A program made the position numbers and the translations under genes. A stretch of 64,000 nt of DNA from Bacteroides propionicifaciens DSM 19291 = JCM 14649 (GTDB lineage: Bacteria > Bacteroidota > Bacteroidia > Bacteroidales > Bacteroidaceae): contig NZ_AQWS01000010.1 in NCBI RefSeq assembly GCF_000375405.1, positions 1 to 64,000 on the forward strand, read 5' to 3'. A model generated the notes under the pieces. The model did not search any database. It was given only the letters and a program-made list of their open reading frames with translations, and was not told where the DNA came from. Of the stretch, positions 47,372 through 57,077 are shown piece by piece (position 1 is the stretch's first letter; every line of letters starts with the position of its first letter).

Positions 47372-50300
47372 CCTTTATGCTTTTCTAAAATATAGATTGT
47401 ATTGGAGGTATACTTATCATTGGGCAAAGCTTCAACACTCATACCACAAGAAATCGCCATATCCCTAATCTGTTGCTCGGATGTAAAACTAAGATTACCA
47501 TCAGTCTGATTAAAGCAAAAGACTTTGGTAGAAAGAAATTCAGTAATCTTGGTTAGCTTATGCTTTTTATGGTTTGACGAATCTCCATCACGTATAATTA
47601 TTTGCCCCCCTGGGTTCAGCTTATTGGAACATCGACTCACTAGCAAAGCCTGCTCTGTTGGAGCCATATAGTGAAGCATATCATTGAGAATAAACACATC
47701 ACTATATGGTAAATCATAATCTAAGGCATTGGCATATACAAAATCTAGCTGAGGAGTCTTCAACCAACCGCGTTTAGCAATAGCGATTTTTCCCGAATCA
47801 TAATCAAGTCCTAGAATCTGTCGTTTATCAGACAACATGGACAACAAATAACATAATGGACCGAGACCACATCCAATATCAGTAATAATTGCATCGCGAG
47901 GAATTATTCGATCAAAGCGGTCATAACATTTCTCCATCTTTACCTTAACCCGAATATACCACTCTACTACAGGACCTTTATATATATAGTTTGAAACTAG
48001 CGCTTCATAAACCAGTGGATTGGAAGCCGAAGCTTCTTGTTTTTCGATTCTAGCATATTCTTGTCGAAAGAATCGACAGAAATTCTTAGACGTTTCTTGA
48101 TAAGTATCACCCCACGCAGGGTCATCATAAGAGACACGTTCGAATATACGGCAAGCCAGTTTTCCTTTATAAACATAGAATGGCTGAGACTTAGCGATAA
48201 TCAGGTTATTGCCATGAAACAGAACTGGCAATATATCTAGATGTAGAGACTTAGCCAAAGCAAAAGCACCCTTACGGAAGCGCTTAATAGACCCGTCCAA
48301 CGAACGAGTACCCTCAGGGAACACTGCAATAGAATAACCCTCATTTATTTTATCCTGAAGCTTCTCCAGAGAGGTTTCATATCCTTGATCTACATTTTGA
48401 AAGCCTGCTGAACGAACAATATATCCAAATAAAGGTGAATTCCACACCCATTTATTGGTAATCAAGACAATCTTAGGAGAGAGTGCCAACAAGCCAATAA
48501 TATCAATGAAGGATTGATGGTTGGCAATAAGTAGCATCGGAGTTTTGAATCGTTCGTTCCCAATATTCACCAAGTCTTTACGGACAAACCACGCACATTT
48601 TAATAGTAACCTACTAAAGAGGTGCATTAAGTAACAAATAGTGGCTTGCTTCATTCTTTTGGAGATAGGAATCAGGTAAGAGACTAGAATATAAATATTA
48701 ATAACCAAACAACCGACAACGAACAATACAAACATAGCTAGCGTACGAACAATCCCATACAAGGTGTTTGGAGCAAGTCCTTTGCTAGTTGGCTTAGTTA
48801 TTAGCAAATTAAAGATAACGGGTTGAATGGTATAAGAGACTAAAACAACTGTCGCAATCCCCAGAATAGAGATTAAGGCTATCGAGTATAAAGCTGGATG
48901 CTTAGCAACAATCAATACCCCCATACCCACTAATATCGTAAAAGCAGAAAAGAATATTGCTGTTTTATGTGAGTTAATAATCTCCTCCCCTTCGCTATAC
49001 TTCTTAGTCAATCCATCCATAATAAAGATACTAAAATCGTCGCCTATACCAAAAATAAAGGTAGCGAGAATAATATTAATGATGTTGAACTCGATACCAA
49101 ATATCCCCATCAAACCTACGATAATTACCCAGCTCAAGAACATGGGTAAAAAGCTAAGTATAGCAAGTTCGATTCGACCATAAGAAATCCACAAAGCTAC
49201 AAATACTAGAATTGAAGATATTAATAGCACTAAGTTAAAGTCAGCATTTAGACTTGAAACCCATTGATTCGTAAAATAAGCACGGTCGAAGATAACCAAA
49301 TCCAAATCATCACTAAAAGAACTATAGACCAACTCTTTATAATCAGCATTTAACTTCACCTGAGTGATGAGCATAACCTTACCATCAGCCAGAGTAATCC
49401 AATCTTCCAAAACCCCGTTATCGGCTTGAGAAGTAAACTTATCAGATAAGCTTGTATATGAACGATCAATTAAATGCTTGAAATTGGCAAAAGCATCTCT
49501 CTTAAAGCCCAAAGACTCACCCGAACTTGAGACATTATCATAAACCCGAGCTTTGTTTGCTTCTTGCCAATAAGTATTCCATTGGTCTAATCTGTCTTGT
49601 TGCTGAGCCTCAGACAAAACAAAATCAGATATAGATGCATAATCTTCTACTAAGCCTTGAGCTTGCAAGCTATCAAGTTTTTGGTTGGTTTTAGCATACT
49701 CCTGAGCTGCCTTATCAAAGCTAGTACCTACACTAACAAAGAATACATTTTGCTTATCCTGTTGAAACATACTACTCAGCTCCATTTCAGCTTCCTCAAG
49801 ATGCTTGGGCCAGTAGTTTATTTTCATCATATCGTCGTTAAACCGTACATACTGAGAGGCGTAAAGCCCTATTATAGTCAGTACACAAATCAGACCTATC
49901 AGCCATCTATTCTTTTCGAATTTATAAGAGTTGATTCGATCTATAATAGACAATACAAAACCCTTAGCATCGTTAGACTGCGGAGAGAGAAATTGAGGGA
50001 GAAATAGCAAGCAAAACAGTGTTGTTCCAACCAATACCAGAGAGGTGAATAGACCAAAATCTTGCAATATCTTAGAGGATGTAAAAAGTAAGCCAAGGAA
50101 TGCACCAATAGTAGTAAAACTACCAATAGTGAGTGGCGAAGCTATCTCCCTGATGAGTTGTTCAACACTGCTACTATGATTCTGATGAGACAACATATGA
50201 ATGGAATAGCTTAGCGCTATACCGATAACAGCAGAGCCTGCTCCCATGGCTATAATAGAGATAGAGCCTTTAATGAAAAATATAAAGCAGAGTGAAAACA

Positions 50301-51228
50301 GCACACCAAAAGCAACTGGAGCAAAGACTAAAATTAAAGCTCTCTTCTTGCGAAACACCAATAGCAAAAACACTGTAATAACAACAAGTGCAAATAAAGA
50401 GGTATATAAGACATCCTGCTTAATTTGGCGAGCATTATAAACACTTACCGAAGGCCCACCAAAGTATTTTACAACAACCGTAGGGTTTTCTCGATTCAGC
50501 TGGTCAATTTGCTTCTCAAGCACATCGATTAGTTGTTCGTTAAGTCCTGTTTCAGACAAGCCATAGACTGGAGTAATAAACATCAGAAGGTGCTTTCCGT
50601 CTTCAGAGTACACATGACCATCTGAAACGGTATAGTTGCCTTCCATACGGAAGTTTTCTAAATTCTTTAAGGCTTCATTACCGATACCTAGCGGGTCACG
50701 AGCAACAAAGTTTTTCAAGGTATAACCTGCTGGTGTTAGCAAACGACTATACGCCTTATATAATTCATTATCAAGCGCACTATTATTTGTCACTAGGCTA
50801 TCAATGCGTTGGTAATCGCTACTATCCAGAAATAGTGGAAGATTGTCGTAAATCAGGTTGCTGGTCTTTTCAATTAGATTTTGATCAACTTCTAGAAATA
50901 CATCCTTCACCAATGTAGGCTTTAGCTTATGCTCTATACTATCACGTAGCTCATTAGCTATTATCGAAACGTCTTCGTTGTCAACAGCATTAATAGAATC
51001 GGTTGAGCTTAAGAAAACAATAACCTTATCTTTAATCTTAAGGTTGCTAAATACAAATTCTGCATTTTCGGCTTGACGAGTGCTAGGGAAAAAGCTTGAT
51101 ATGTTTTCATCGAACCGTACTTGGCGAGCATAAAACCCCAAAACGAGTACACTAGCAAGCAGAATCGAATAAAACACAATCTTATGCGCTCTAAAGTATC
51201 TATATATACCGATTAATAAAGATATCAT
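47368..51228 (-). CDS. Trifunctional MMPL exporter / acyltransferase / methyltransferase fusion
   Basis: A 1286-residue fusion. Residues about 1-830 are an RND/MMPL transporter: membrane segment at about 18-36, a large periplasmic loop, five or six segments around 265-420, another at about 445-465, a second loop, and segments around 690-865, with the motif IIAMGAGSAVIGIALSYSIH. Residues about 880-1060 are a PlsC acyltransferase with NHQSFIDI and FPEGTRSLDGSIKRFRKGA. Residues about 1110-1286 are a class I methyltransferase with ITDIGCGLGPLCYLL and GQIIIRDGDSS. Such fusions are known in Bacteroidota pigment clusters. It likely moves the polyene lipid across the inner membrane while acylating and methylating it. 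It overlaps genes on both sides by 4 bases. Confidence 0.88.
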   Translation of the reverse strand: MISLLIGIYRYFRAHKIVFYSILLASVLVLGFYARQVRFDENISSFFPSTRQAENAEFVFSNLKIKDKVIVFLSSTDSINAVDNEDVSIIANELRDSIEHKLKPTLVKDVFLEVDQNLIEKTSNLIYDNLPLFLDSSDYQRIDSLVTNNSALDNELYKAYSRLLTPAGYTLKNFVARDPLGIGNEALKNLENFRMEGNYTVSDGHVYSEDGKHLLMFITPVYGLSETGLNEQLIDVLEKQIDQLNRENPTVVVKYFGGPSVSVYNARQIKQDVLYTSLFALVVITVFLLLVFRKKRALILVFAPVAFGVLFSLCFIFFIKGSISIIAMGAGSAVIGIALSYSIHMLSHQNHSSSVEQLIREIASPLTIGSFTTIGAFLGLLFTSSKILQDFGLFTSLVLVGTTLFCLLFLPQFLSPQSNDAKGFVLSIIDRINSYKFEKNRWLIGLICVLTIIGLYASQYVRFNDDMMKINYWPKHLEEAEMELSSMFQQDKQNVFFVSVGTSFDKAAQEYAKTNQKLDSLQAQGLVEDYASISDFVLSEAQQQDRLDQWNTYWQEANKARVYDNVSSSGESLGFKRDAFANFKHLIDRSYTSLSDKFTSQADNGVLEDWITLADGKVMLITQVKLNADYKELVYSSFSDDLDLVIFDRAYFTNQWVSSLNADFNLVLLISSILVFVALWISYGRIELAILSFLPMFLSWVIIVGLMGIFGIEFNIINIILATFIFGIGDDFSIFIMDGLTKKYSEGEEIINSHKTAIFFSAFTILVGMGVLIVAKHPALYSIALISILGIATVVLVSYTIQPVIFNLLITKPTSKGLAPNTLYGIVRTLAMFVLFVVGCLVINIYILVSYLIPISKRMKQATICYLMHLFSRLLLKCAWFVRKDLVNIGNERFKTPMLLIANHQSFIDIIGLLALSPKIVLITNKWVWNSPLFGYIVRSAGFQNVDQGYETSLEKLQDKINEGYSIAVFPEGTRSLDGSIKRFRKGAFALAKSLHLDILPVLFHGNNLIIAKSQPFYVYKGKLACRIFERVSYDDPAWGDTYQETSKNFCRFFRQEYARIEKQEASASNPLVYEALVSNYIYKGPVVEWYIRVKVKMEKCYDRFDRIIPRDAIITDIGCGLGPLCYLLSMLSDKRQILGLDYDSGKIAIAKRGWLKTPQLDFVYANALDYDLPYSDVFILNDMLHYMAPTEQALLVSRCSNKLNPGGQIIIRDGDSSNHKKHKLTKITEFLSTKVFCFNQTDGNLSFTSEQQIRDMAISCGMSVEALPNDKYTSNTIYILEKHKG

Positions 51229-52415
51229 TCAACAATGTTCTTTCGGGTTAGACGTAGAATAACAAATGAGATTGCTCCTATAAGAAGACTACAAAACACT
51301 GAAAACAGAAGGCTCCCAACTAAGTATTGGCCCAAGACAGTCTTTATTGCATCAAATGAAAAATCATTCAACTTCAGTGATGGAGATTGATCTAAGGCCA
51401 AAGCCCCCGTCAGATAACTTCCATAAAGCACCAAGGGCGTCAACGGAGGAATACTGATATTGGCAGCAATCAATGTTATTACCTTGTTTAACTTCAGGAA
51501 CTGAGCCAATAAAACAGCAACAATCATCTGATAACCCCAAATGGGAAGTATACCCAGTAAAACACCAAGCATAATTGACTTTGTTATTGTGATGTTACTA
51601 TCCTTAGTTTTCAATAAATGCTTATCAAAAAAGGCCTTTATGTTGGTCCAACTGAGTTTACGGAAGAAGTTACGAGGGTGAATCAATAGTAGGGCAATAA
51701 TCACCAAGAATGTATTTAATATTGAAATCCTCGTAAAGTCGGCTAGTGGCCTAAAATGAGATATCCGTTCGCCCTTGGGAGGGTAATATACATTGATAGG
51801 AACATTAACCACCGCAATACCCTTCCAATTTGCAAATACTATTATTTCGAGTTCATATTCGTACTTAGCCGTGTACCACCACTTGTCTAAGCTTAGCTTT
51901 TCAAGAGGATATAAACGGAAACCTGACTGAGTATCTGCAAGTTTTACTCCAGTTTCGACATAGTACCAGAAGTTGGAAAACCTATTAGCAAAAGTGTTTT
52001 TGCCTGGCATATTCTCTTCTGCAATATTTCGAGATCCTACAATGAGGCTATCGGGATGTTGCTCGATATAATCTATAAAGTGTGGAATATCACTTGCAAA
52101 ATGCTGACCATCCGAATCAATCGTAATAGCATATCTAAAACCCATCTCTTTGGCTCGAATAAAACCAAGCTTAAGAGCGACACCTTTTCCTCTATTAGCA
52201 GAATATGTTATCAGATGAATATCACTAGTCTTAGCAAGAATTTCGGATGTCGAATCAGTTGAGCCATCATTTACAATAATGATACTTGAGCTATACGATT
52301 TAACATCAGATATAACGGCAGACAGGGTTTGGTCATTATTATAGGTTGGAATAATAACAACTACGCCTAGCTCTTTGAGCCGATCAATCCAATAAGAGTC
52401 CTTTATATTTTTCAT
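51225..52415 (-). CDS. Glycosyltransferase family 2 with C-terminal DUF2062
   Basis: A 396-residue membrane protein. Residues about 15-235 are a GT2 domain: VVIIPTYNNDQTLSAVI, the DxD-like ITIDSDGQH, GSRNIAEENMPGK. Hydrophobic segments follow, and about 275-390 match DUF2062 (KSIMLGVLLGILPIWGYQM, AANISIPPLTPLVLYGSYL). Such GT2-DUF2062 fusions recur in aryl polyene and flexirubin clusters and may glycosylate the lipid carrier or headgroup. Start overlaps the hotdog gene by one base. Confidence 0.87.
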   Translation of the reverse strand: MKNIKDSYWIDRLKELGVVVIIPTYNNDQTLSAVISDVKSYSSSIIIVNDGSTDSTSEILAKTSDIHLITYSANRGKGVALKLGFIRAKEMGFRYAITIDSDGQHFASDIPHFIDYIEQHPDSLIVGSRNIAEENMPGKNTFANRFSNFWYYVETGVKLADTQSGFRLYPLEKLSLDKWWYTAKYEYELEIIVFANWKGIAVVNVPINVYYPPKGERISHFRPLADFTRISILNTFLVIIALLLIHPRNFFRKLSWTNIKAFFDKHLLKTKDSNITITKSIMLGVLLGILPIWGYQMIVAVLLAQFLKLNKVITLIAANISIPPLTPLVLYGSYLTGALALDQSPSLKLNDFSFDAIKTVLGQYLVGSLLFSVFCSLLIGAISFVILRLTRKNIVE

Positions 52416-52786
52416 TAATCAACTGCTATTTGTCCTTTAAGCTTGATAAACACTTCCGAATTGGCCGTACCAATAACTTGAAGTTTAATTGTACTGTCCA
52501 CTAGCTGCCCCATCTCTATATTAAAACTCAATTCAGTATCTTGTCTTGGGTCAAGCATCTTCAAAAACTTAGTCGAACCAATTTTAGTGAATCGAATTGA
52601 CGTTCCAAGATACTGTTGCAATAACTGCTTAATCATGTAAATCGAACATACTCCAGGCACCACAGGTTGATTGGGGAAATGCCCTTCGTAAATGTCGTGT
52701 TGAGGATTAAGCCCTACAACAGCCGATAGATGCTGATTAAGATATTCAAGCTCTTTAACGGCGAAAAAATCATTCATGGTTGTCAT
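52415..52786 (-). CDS. FabZ/ApeI-like hotdog protein with altered acidic residue
   Basis: A 123-residue single-hotdog protein. The catalytic-loop string GHFPNQPVVPGV with H36 matches FabZ/FabA and ApeI-type 3-hydroxyacyl-ACP dehydratases. The acidic partner that usually follows (Glu in FabZ, Asp in many relatives) reads Tyr here (Y50 in VCSIYMIK). It may be a non-catalytic or altered partner of the other dehydratase in the cluster. Confidence 0.8.
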   Translation of the reverse strand: MTTMNDFFAVKELEYLNQHLSAVVGLNPQHDIYEGHFPNQPVVPGVCSIYMIKQLLQQYLGTSIRFTKIGSTKFLKMLDPRQDTELSFNIEMGQLVDSTIKLQVIGTANSEVFIKLKGQIAVD

Positions 52787-52794
52787 AATCTTCT

Positions 52795-53340
52795 TTAATT
52801 ATCCAATAAGGGGTGGAGTACTATATACAATTTAATCAAAGGGTGTCTTAATTCAATTTTCGAAGAGGTCTCTTGGCCCTGCTCAAACACACAGATATCT
52901 GTCTTACCAAAGCCACTACCTTTCCGAAACTTCTTAAAGAAACGTGTATCGGTTAATAGTCGACGATCTTGATTGGGCAGAAGCAATAATTTAAAGTCTC
53001 TCTCCAAGAGTTGAAGTAGCTTTTTATGCTCAAGAGGCTCTATACATTTATTTACATGGAAATCGTGTTGCTTATCTATTGAGAAATCAAATAAGCTAAG
53101 TCCAAAATAAGTCGTTCCGATAATGCGTATATCACCATTCTTCATTTCACGCATAATCAGCATTCCACTAAAGTGATGTTTGCCAATATTCAAACTCAGG
53201 TCGAATTTGTTTGAAACCTCAGTATTAATTTGAATCAAAGGCTCACTACAGGAAGATTGTGCAAGCTGGCTAGTTCCACAACCACATAATACGACAAATA
53301 AGAGTAAGCAAAGACTAGTTGACCGTGAAAATATTTTCAT
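52795..53340 (-). CDS. Small lipoprotein of the pigment cluster
   Basis: A 181-residue lipoprotein with lipobox LCGC (C21). The mature part is beta-rich (HHFSGMLIMREMKNGDIRI, TTYFGLSLFDFSI), a pattern like LolB- or DUF3261-type lipoproteins in aryl polyene clusters. It overlaps the LolA-like gene by 26 bases; no later ATG would keep the signal peptide. It probably works with the LolA-like protein in lipid delivery to the outer membrane. Confidence 0.75.
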   Translation of the reverse strand: MKIFSRSTSLCLLLFVVLCGCGTSQLAQSSCSEPLIQINTEVSNKFDLSLNIGKHHFSGMLIMREMKNGDIRIIGTTYFGLSLFDFSIDKQHDFHVNKCIEPLEHKKLLQLLERDFKLLLLPNQDRRLLTDTRFFKKFRKGSGFGKTDICVFEQGQETSSKIELRHPLIKLYIVLHPLLDN

Positions 53341-53950
53341 CTATTGGCTGATTTAACTTCTTATGCAGAAAGAAATACTCGGTATAATTTGATTCTGTTT
53401 CTGATATTTTAAGACGATCTACCGACATATCCGCCTTTAGAATAACCATCTCTATGCGATATAAATAAGCTTTTACGGCATTGCTTTTGGGAGTTAATTG
53501 AAGCAAATAGCTTTTAGCATCTTCAAGGTAGTCTACAGTATAGTTTTTAGTCAATCCCGATAGATTTCCAATCATGCACCCCGCAATCATCTCCTGCACT
53601 TGCTGCATCATCTTATTTTTACCTAAATCAGTTGTCGCCACTTTCCCGTCAGAACGGATTTTCAATGTAGGTCCGTTGATTACAATTAAATAATCTAGAG
53701 GCTTATCATACTGCATTCTGATTTTATTGAGTTGTTTATAATAGAACTTTCCACTTGACTTAATCTCTTCATCAAAGACATCTAAATACTTTACCTGCTT
53801 AAAATCACTTTCTATTGTTTTAAGATTTCCTGAAGTTTCTTTTAGATGTGATTCAAAATCGGTTAGGCTTTTTATTGGTGTATAATGTTGGGCTTGCACG
53901 CTCAGCACACCAAGAATATATAATAATAAGGTGAACGATATTTTCTTCAT
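53315..53950 (-). CDS. LolA-like periplasmic carrier
   Basis: A 211-residue periplasmic protein: signal peptide about 1-20 (ending SVQAQ), then a LolA fold with LKTIESDFKQVKYLDVFDEE, SGKFYYKQLNKIRMQYDKP and LDYLIVINGPTLKIRSDGK. This resembles outer-membrane lipoprotein carriers. In this setting it more likely carries a polyene lipid than general lipoproteins. It sits 38 bases after the deacetylase gene. Confidence 0.83.
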   Translation of the reverse strand: MKKISFTLLLYILGVLSVQAQHYTPIKSLTDFESHLKETSGNLKTIESDFKQVKYLDVFDEEIKSSGKFYYKQLNKIRMQYDKPLDYLIVINGPTLKIRSDGKVATTDLGKNKMMQQVQEMIAGCMIGNLSGLTKNYTVDYLEDAKSYLLQLTPKSNAVKAYLYRIEMVILKADMSVDRLKISETESNYTEYFFLHKKLNQPIDENIFTVN

Positions 53951-53988
53951 ACTCTGCTCTCTTTTATAAATTCAAAGTTAACAAATAT

Positions 53989-54672
53989 TTAATCACGAAA
54001 AGCTGATTCAGGAAGATTGTCGAATCTATAGCCTTGTTCTTGCAGAAAGTCTAGAGTTTTGAGAAGTATCTGATCGGAATTATCCAAGCGATCGTGAAGT
54101 AAGATGACAGAACCAGGCTGAATACGCTTCTTTATTCTTTTCAGAATCCGACTTATATCCCCACCCTGCGTATCAAGTGTTCGAATATTCCAACCAATAA
54201 CTTGATAACCTCGATCTCGTGCAATACGAGCTATGGTGGGATTAGTTACACCAAATGGAGGTCTAAACAAGTAGATAGGCTTCTCGATAACCCGACTTAG
54301 CAACTCATCGCAACAATTCAAATCAGTATTCATCTTTGATTTGGAGTAAAGAGGGAACAGACCTGAATGCGTAAAAGAATGGTTGCCTATCAAATGACCC
54401 TCATCATAGATTCTTTTTAATAGCGCTTCATTGCCTACAACTTTAGAGCCAATACAGAAAAAACAGGCTTTAGCATTATAAGCTTTTAGTATAGATAAAA
54501 TCTTAGGTGTTTGAATGGGATGTGGTCCATCATCAAAGGTTAGATACACAACTCGTTGTGTAGTTTTTATACGACAGATTGCTTTTAGGTAAACTCCAGC
54601 CTGTATGCTATAAGAAGCATAGAACAGAAAGAGTGAAACCAGCAAAAGCAAAGTGCATAGTAACCAAACCAT
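53989..54672 (-). CDS. Polysaccharide-deacetylase-family (NodB) protein
   Basis: A 227-residue protein. One N-terminal membrane segment (about 1-25) is followed by a NodB domain: VVYLTFDDGPHPIQTP (catalytic and metal Asp), GNHSFTHSG (metal His pair), LFRPPFGVTNP, and VILLHDRLDN. All catalytic motifs appear complete. The family removes N-acetyl groups from sugars; in this cluster it may deacetylate an amino sugar of the glycolipid head made with the GT2 enzyme, which is inference. Confidence 0.85.
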   Translation of the reverse strand: MVWLLCTLLLLVSLFLFYASYSIQAGVYLKAICRIKTTQRVVYLTFDDGPHPIQTPKILSILKAYNAKACFFCIGSKVVGNEALLKRIYDEGHLIGNHSFTHSGLFPLYSKSKMNTDLNCCDELLSRVIEKPIYLFRPPFGVTNPTIARIARDRGYQVIGWNIRTLDTQGGDISRILKRIKKRIQPGSVILLHDRLDNSDQILLKTLDFLQEQGYRFDNLPESAFRD

Positions 54673-54674
54673 AG

Positions 54675-55631
54675 TTAATGTTGAATTAAAATCAGTGAAG
54701 AGCCAAAAGCCTCATCGATATTCAATAGTAGGGCATAACTTCCAACCTCAGAGTTTGAAGAGAGCTGCTCAACAGTTTTAACCAATCCAAAGGCCATTGC
54801 TGTTGGGTATTCACCACATGTCTGTTTAAACAAGAGTACAGAAGCATCTTTGAGTGCTAATATAGAAATAACTTCATCATAGATACGATCTGAGGCGAGT
54901 TTTCCATTCTTTCCTAAAGCAATAAGGCTTAAGTCGGATGGATGTAACCCATAGACTGAAAGAAAGCGAATGACTGACTCACTAACACTATCCGAGTTAG
55001 TCCCAGTAGGCAAGGTAGTAAGTCCTTTTATTTGAGCAAGGGTTGTATCTGTTTTGTCGGTACCCAAAAGAAAGAAGTTAACCCCCTCACCCGCTAAACA
55101 ATTCCGATAAATTCCTAAGCGTCTAAGTGTAGTAAAACTAGAGGAAGTAAGTTCGTCAAAAGCACCAACTAAAACATTTTGCTTACCCTCGTTTAAAAGA
55201 AGCATAGCATCAGTTAAAGCACTTTCCAAACTTAAGCTACGATGCACATAAGTCATATTATAGGCTTTAGCACTCAGCAGTAAAGCAATCTGGGCTCCAA
55301 TTGTATTGAAAGTCGATTGAATGAATGTTGTTGGGTTGAGTGACCCTTCGTCATACTTTATCATATCATTCAAAAACTTCTCAGTATCTTCTAAACATCC
55401 CCAACCCGTAGCTGTAATTATGCCATCCAAAGCAATATCAGCCTGATTACCTAAGCAAATTAAAGCGGAAGACACCCCCATTTTTATAACTCTACTCATA
55501 CGTCTTCGCATATTGGCATTGGATATGATAGATTTGTAATCAGGGTCAGCAATTTTAGCGCATGGAATACCCGTGTACTCACCTACGGTATAATCGAAAG
55601 AAGATATTTTATTAATATATATGGGCTTCAT
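54675..55631 (-). CDS. Chain-length-factor-like ketosynthase homolog without active site
   Basis: A 318-residue thiolase-fold protein shorter than a full KS (about 400). All three catalytic positions are lost: the Cys segment reads MTYVHRSLSLESAL, the first His segment is replaced by LIALGKNGKLASD, and the second by KQTCGEYPTAMAFGL. This is the pattern of a chain-length factor that pairs with an active KS. The partner is probably the KS encoded 3 bases upstream. The length of the polyene would be set by the pair. Confidence 0.82.
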   Translation of the reverse strand: MKPIYINKISSFDYTVGEYTGIPCAKIADPDYKSIISNANMRRRMSRVIKMGVSSALICLGNQADIALDGIITATGWGCLEDTEKFLNDMIKYDEGSLNPTTFIQSTFNTIGAQIALLLSAKAYNMTYVHRSLSLESALTDAMLLLNEGKQNVLVGAFDELTSSSFTTLRRLGIYRNCLAGEGVNFFLLGTDKTDTTLAQIKGLTTLPTGTNSDSVSESVIRFLSVYGLHPSDLSLIALGKNGKLASDRIYDEVISILALKDASVLLFKQTCGEYPTAMAFGLVKTVEQLSSNSEVGSYALLLNIDEAFGSSLILIQH

Positions 55632-55634
55632 ACT

Positions 55635-56825
55635 TTATTTTATTGCTGAAAATACCAGTGAAGAGTTATTGCCACCAAATCCAAACGAGTTAGATAGCAC
55701 ATGCTTAATGCGAGCATTTTCCTCCCACTTTGTTGCAGGATATAAATTTAACCCCACCATAGAATCTTCGAAGTTTAAGTTTGGATAAATATACCCCTTA
55801 GCTACTGACAAAACAGAGTAAACTGCCTCAATACCTTCAGAGGCTCCTAAAGTATGTCCGATGTAAGACTTCACGGAGCTAAAAGCAGGAACTTGATTTC
55901 CAAAAAGTCTCTTCAGGGCATTACCCTCAGAGGAATCATTGGTTGGAGTACCTGTTCCGTGTACATTGACATAATCGATTTCAGAAGGTTGAAGACCGGC
56001 AACCCTCAAAGCTTCTGTCATAGCGGCAAATGCACCATCACCTTCTGCTGTACTACCCGCTTGATGATAGGCTTCGTTTACATTAGAGTATCCCGTTAAT
56101 TCACAATAAGGAGTGCGGCTCAGACAGCTCTCGTCCTGCAAAACAAGAAAACCTGCGCCCTCACCCAAGTTTAATCCCTTACGATTTTGATCAAACGGCC
56201 TACAAACCTCTTCATCTAATAATTTCAAAGAATTGAAACCGTTAAGAGTAAATCGGCATAAAGCATCTGTCCCACCAACTAATACCGTATCGAGCATGCC
56301 TGCTTTTATCATTCTAGCACCTAGCATAATAGCATTTGAAGCCGAAGAACAAGCAGTACTAATTGTAGAAGTAAAACCTTCGATCCCCAGATGCTGAGCA
56401 ATAGCAAGAGTACTGGCAGAACAATCGTGCATTAAGACCTCTTCAAGATTCCCACCAGAATTTGGATCTTCACGAAATGACTTATAAAAGTTCTCACTTA
56501 AATCAATTCCACCAACCGAAGTAGCAGAGATCAAACCAATCTTTTGAGTTTTAAACTCCAGATTAGCATCAATAATAGCTTCTTTAGCTGCCAGCATTCC
56601 CAAAAGAGCCGTACGCGAGATGATACAATCGGTATTAAGCCCTAATAGTGACTTTAGCTCCTCGTTAGAGTATTTAACCTGCCCTACAGGAACTTGAAGT
56701 TTAGTTGACAGATACTTATCGACACCAATTCCTGTTTTCTCCAAACGCAAGGCTTGCATATTCTCATCCAAACAAGTTCCGATTGCCGAAATCACCCCAA
56801 CTCCAGTGACAAAAACCTTTATCAT
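55635..56825 (-). CDS. Beta-ketoacyl-ACP synthase, FabF-like
   Basis: A 396-residue condensing enzyme. Active-site C159 (STACSSASN), H289 (NVHGTGTPTND) and H324 (YIGHTLGASEG) are all present, plus FGFGGNNSSLVFS near the end. Its ATG overlaps the ACP stop by 4 bases. Likely partner of the chain-length-factor-like protein for polyene extension. Confidence 0.92.
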   Translation of the reverse strand: MIKVFVTGVGVISAIGTCLDENMQALRLEKTGIGVDKYLSTKLQVPVGQVKYSNEELKSLLGLNTDCIISRTALLGMLAAKEAIIDANLEFKTQKIGLISATSVGGIDLSENFYKSFREDPNSGGNLEEVLMHDCSASTLAIAQHLGIEGFTSTISTACSSASNAIMLGARMIKAGMLDTVLVGGTDALCRFTLNGFNSLKLLDEEVCRPFDQNRKGLNLGEGAGFLVLQDESCLSRTPYCELTGYSNVNEAYHQAGSTAEGDGAFAAMTEALRVAGLQPSEIDYVNVHGTGTPTNDSSEGNALKRLFGNQVPAFSSVKSYIGHTLGASEGIEAVYSVLSVAKGYIYPNLNFEDSMVGLNLYPATKWEENARIKHVLSNSFGFGGNNSSLVFSAIK

Positions 56826-57076
56826 TTACGATTCTTGTCAATAAAATCAGCGAGTGTTTGTACAGAATAAAACACCTCTTTAGCATTTTCAAGATTATCA
56901 ATCTTGATGCCATACTCTCTCTCGAGAATCAATATAATTTCAAGTGCATCTATCGAGTCTAAACCCAGTCCATCCCCAAATAATGGAGCACTAGTTTCGA
57001 TATCTTCGGGGGTAATGTCTTCGAGATTTAAAGCTTCAATAAGTTGCTCTTTAAGTGTTTGTATCAATTGATTCAT
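56822..57076 (-). CDS. Acyl carrier protein
   Basis: An 84-residue acidic helical protein with phosphopantetheine site S41 in GLGLDSIDALEI. One of two carrier proteins in the run. It sits between two KS genes with 1-base and -4-base spacing. Confidence 0.92.
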   Translation of the reverse strand: MNQLIQTLKEQLIEALNLEDITPEDIETSAPLFGDGLGLDSIDALEIILILEREYGIKIDNLENAKEVFYSVQTLADFIDKNRK

Positions 57077-57077
57077 G

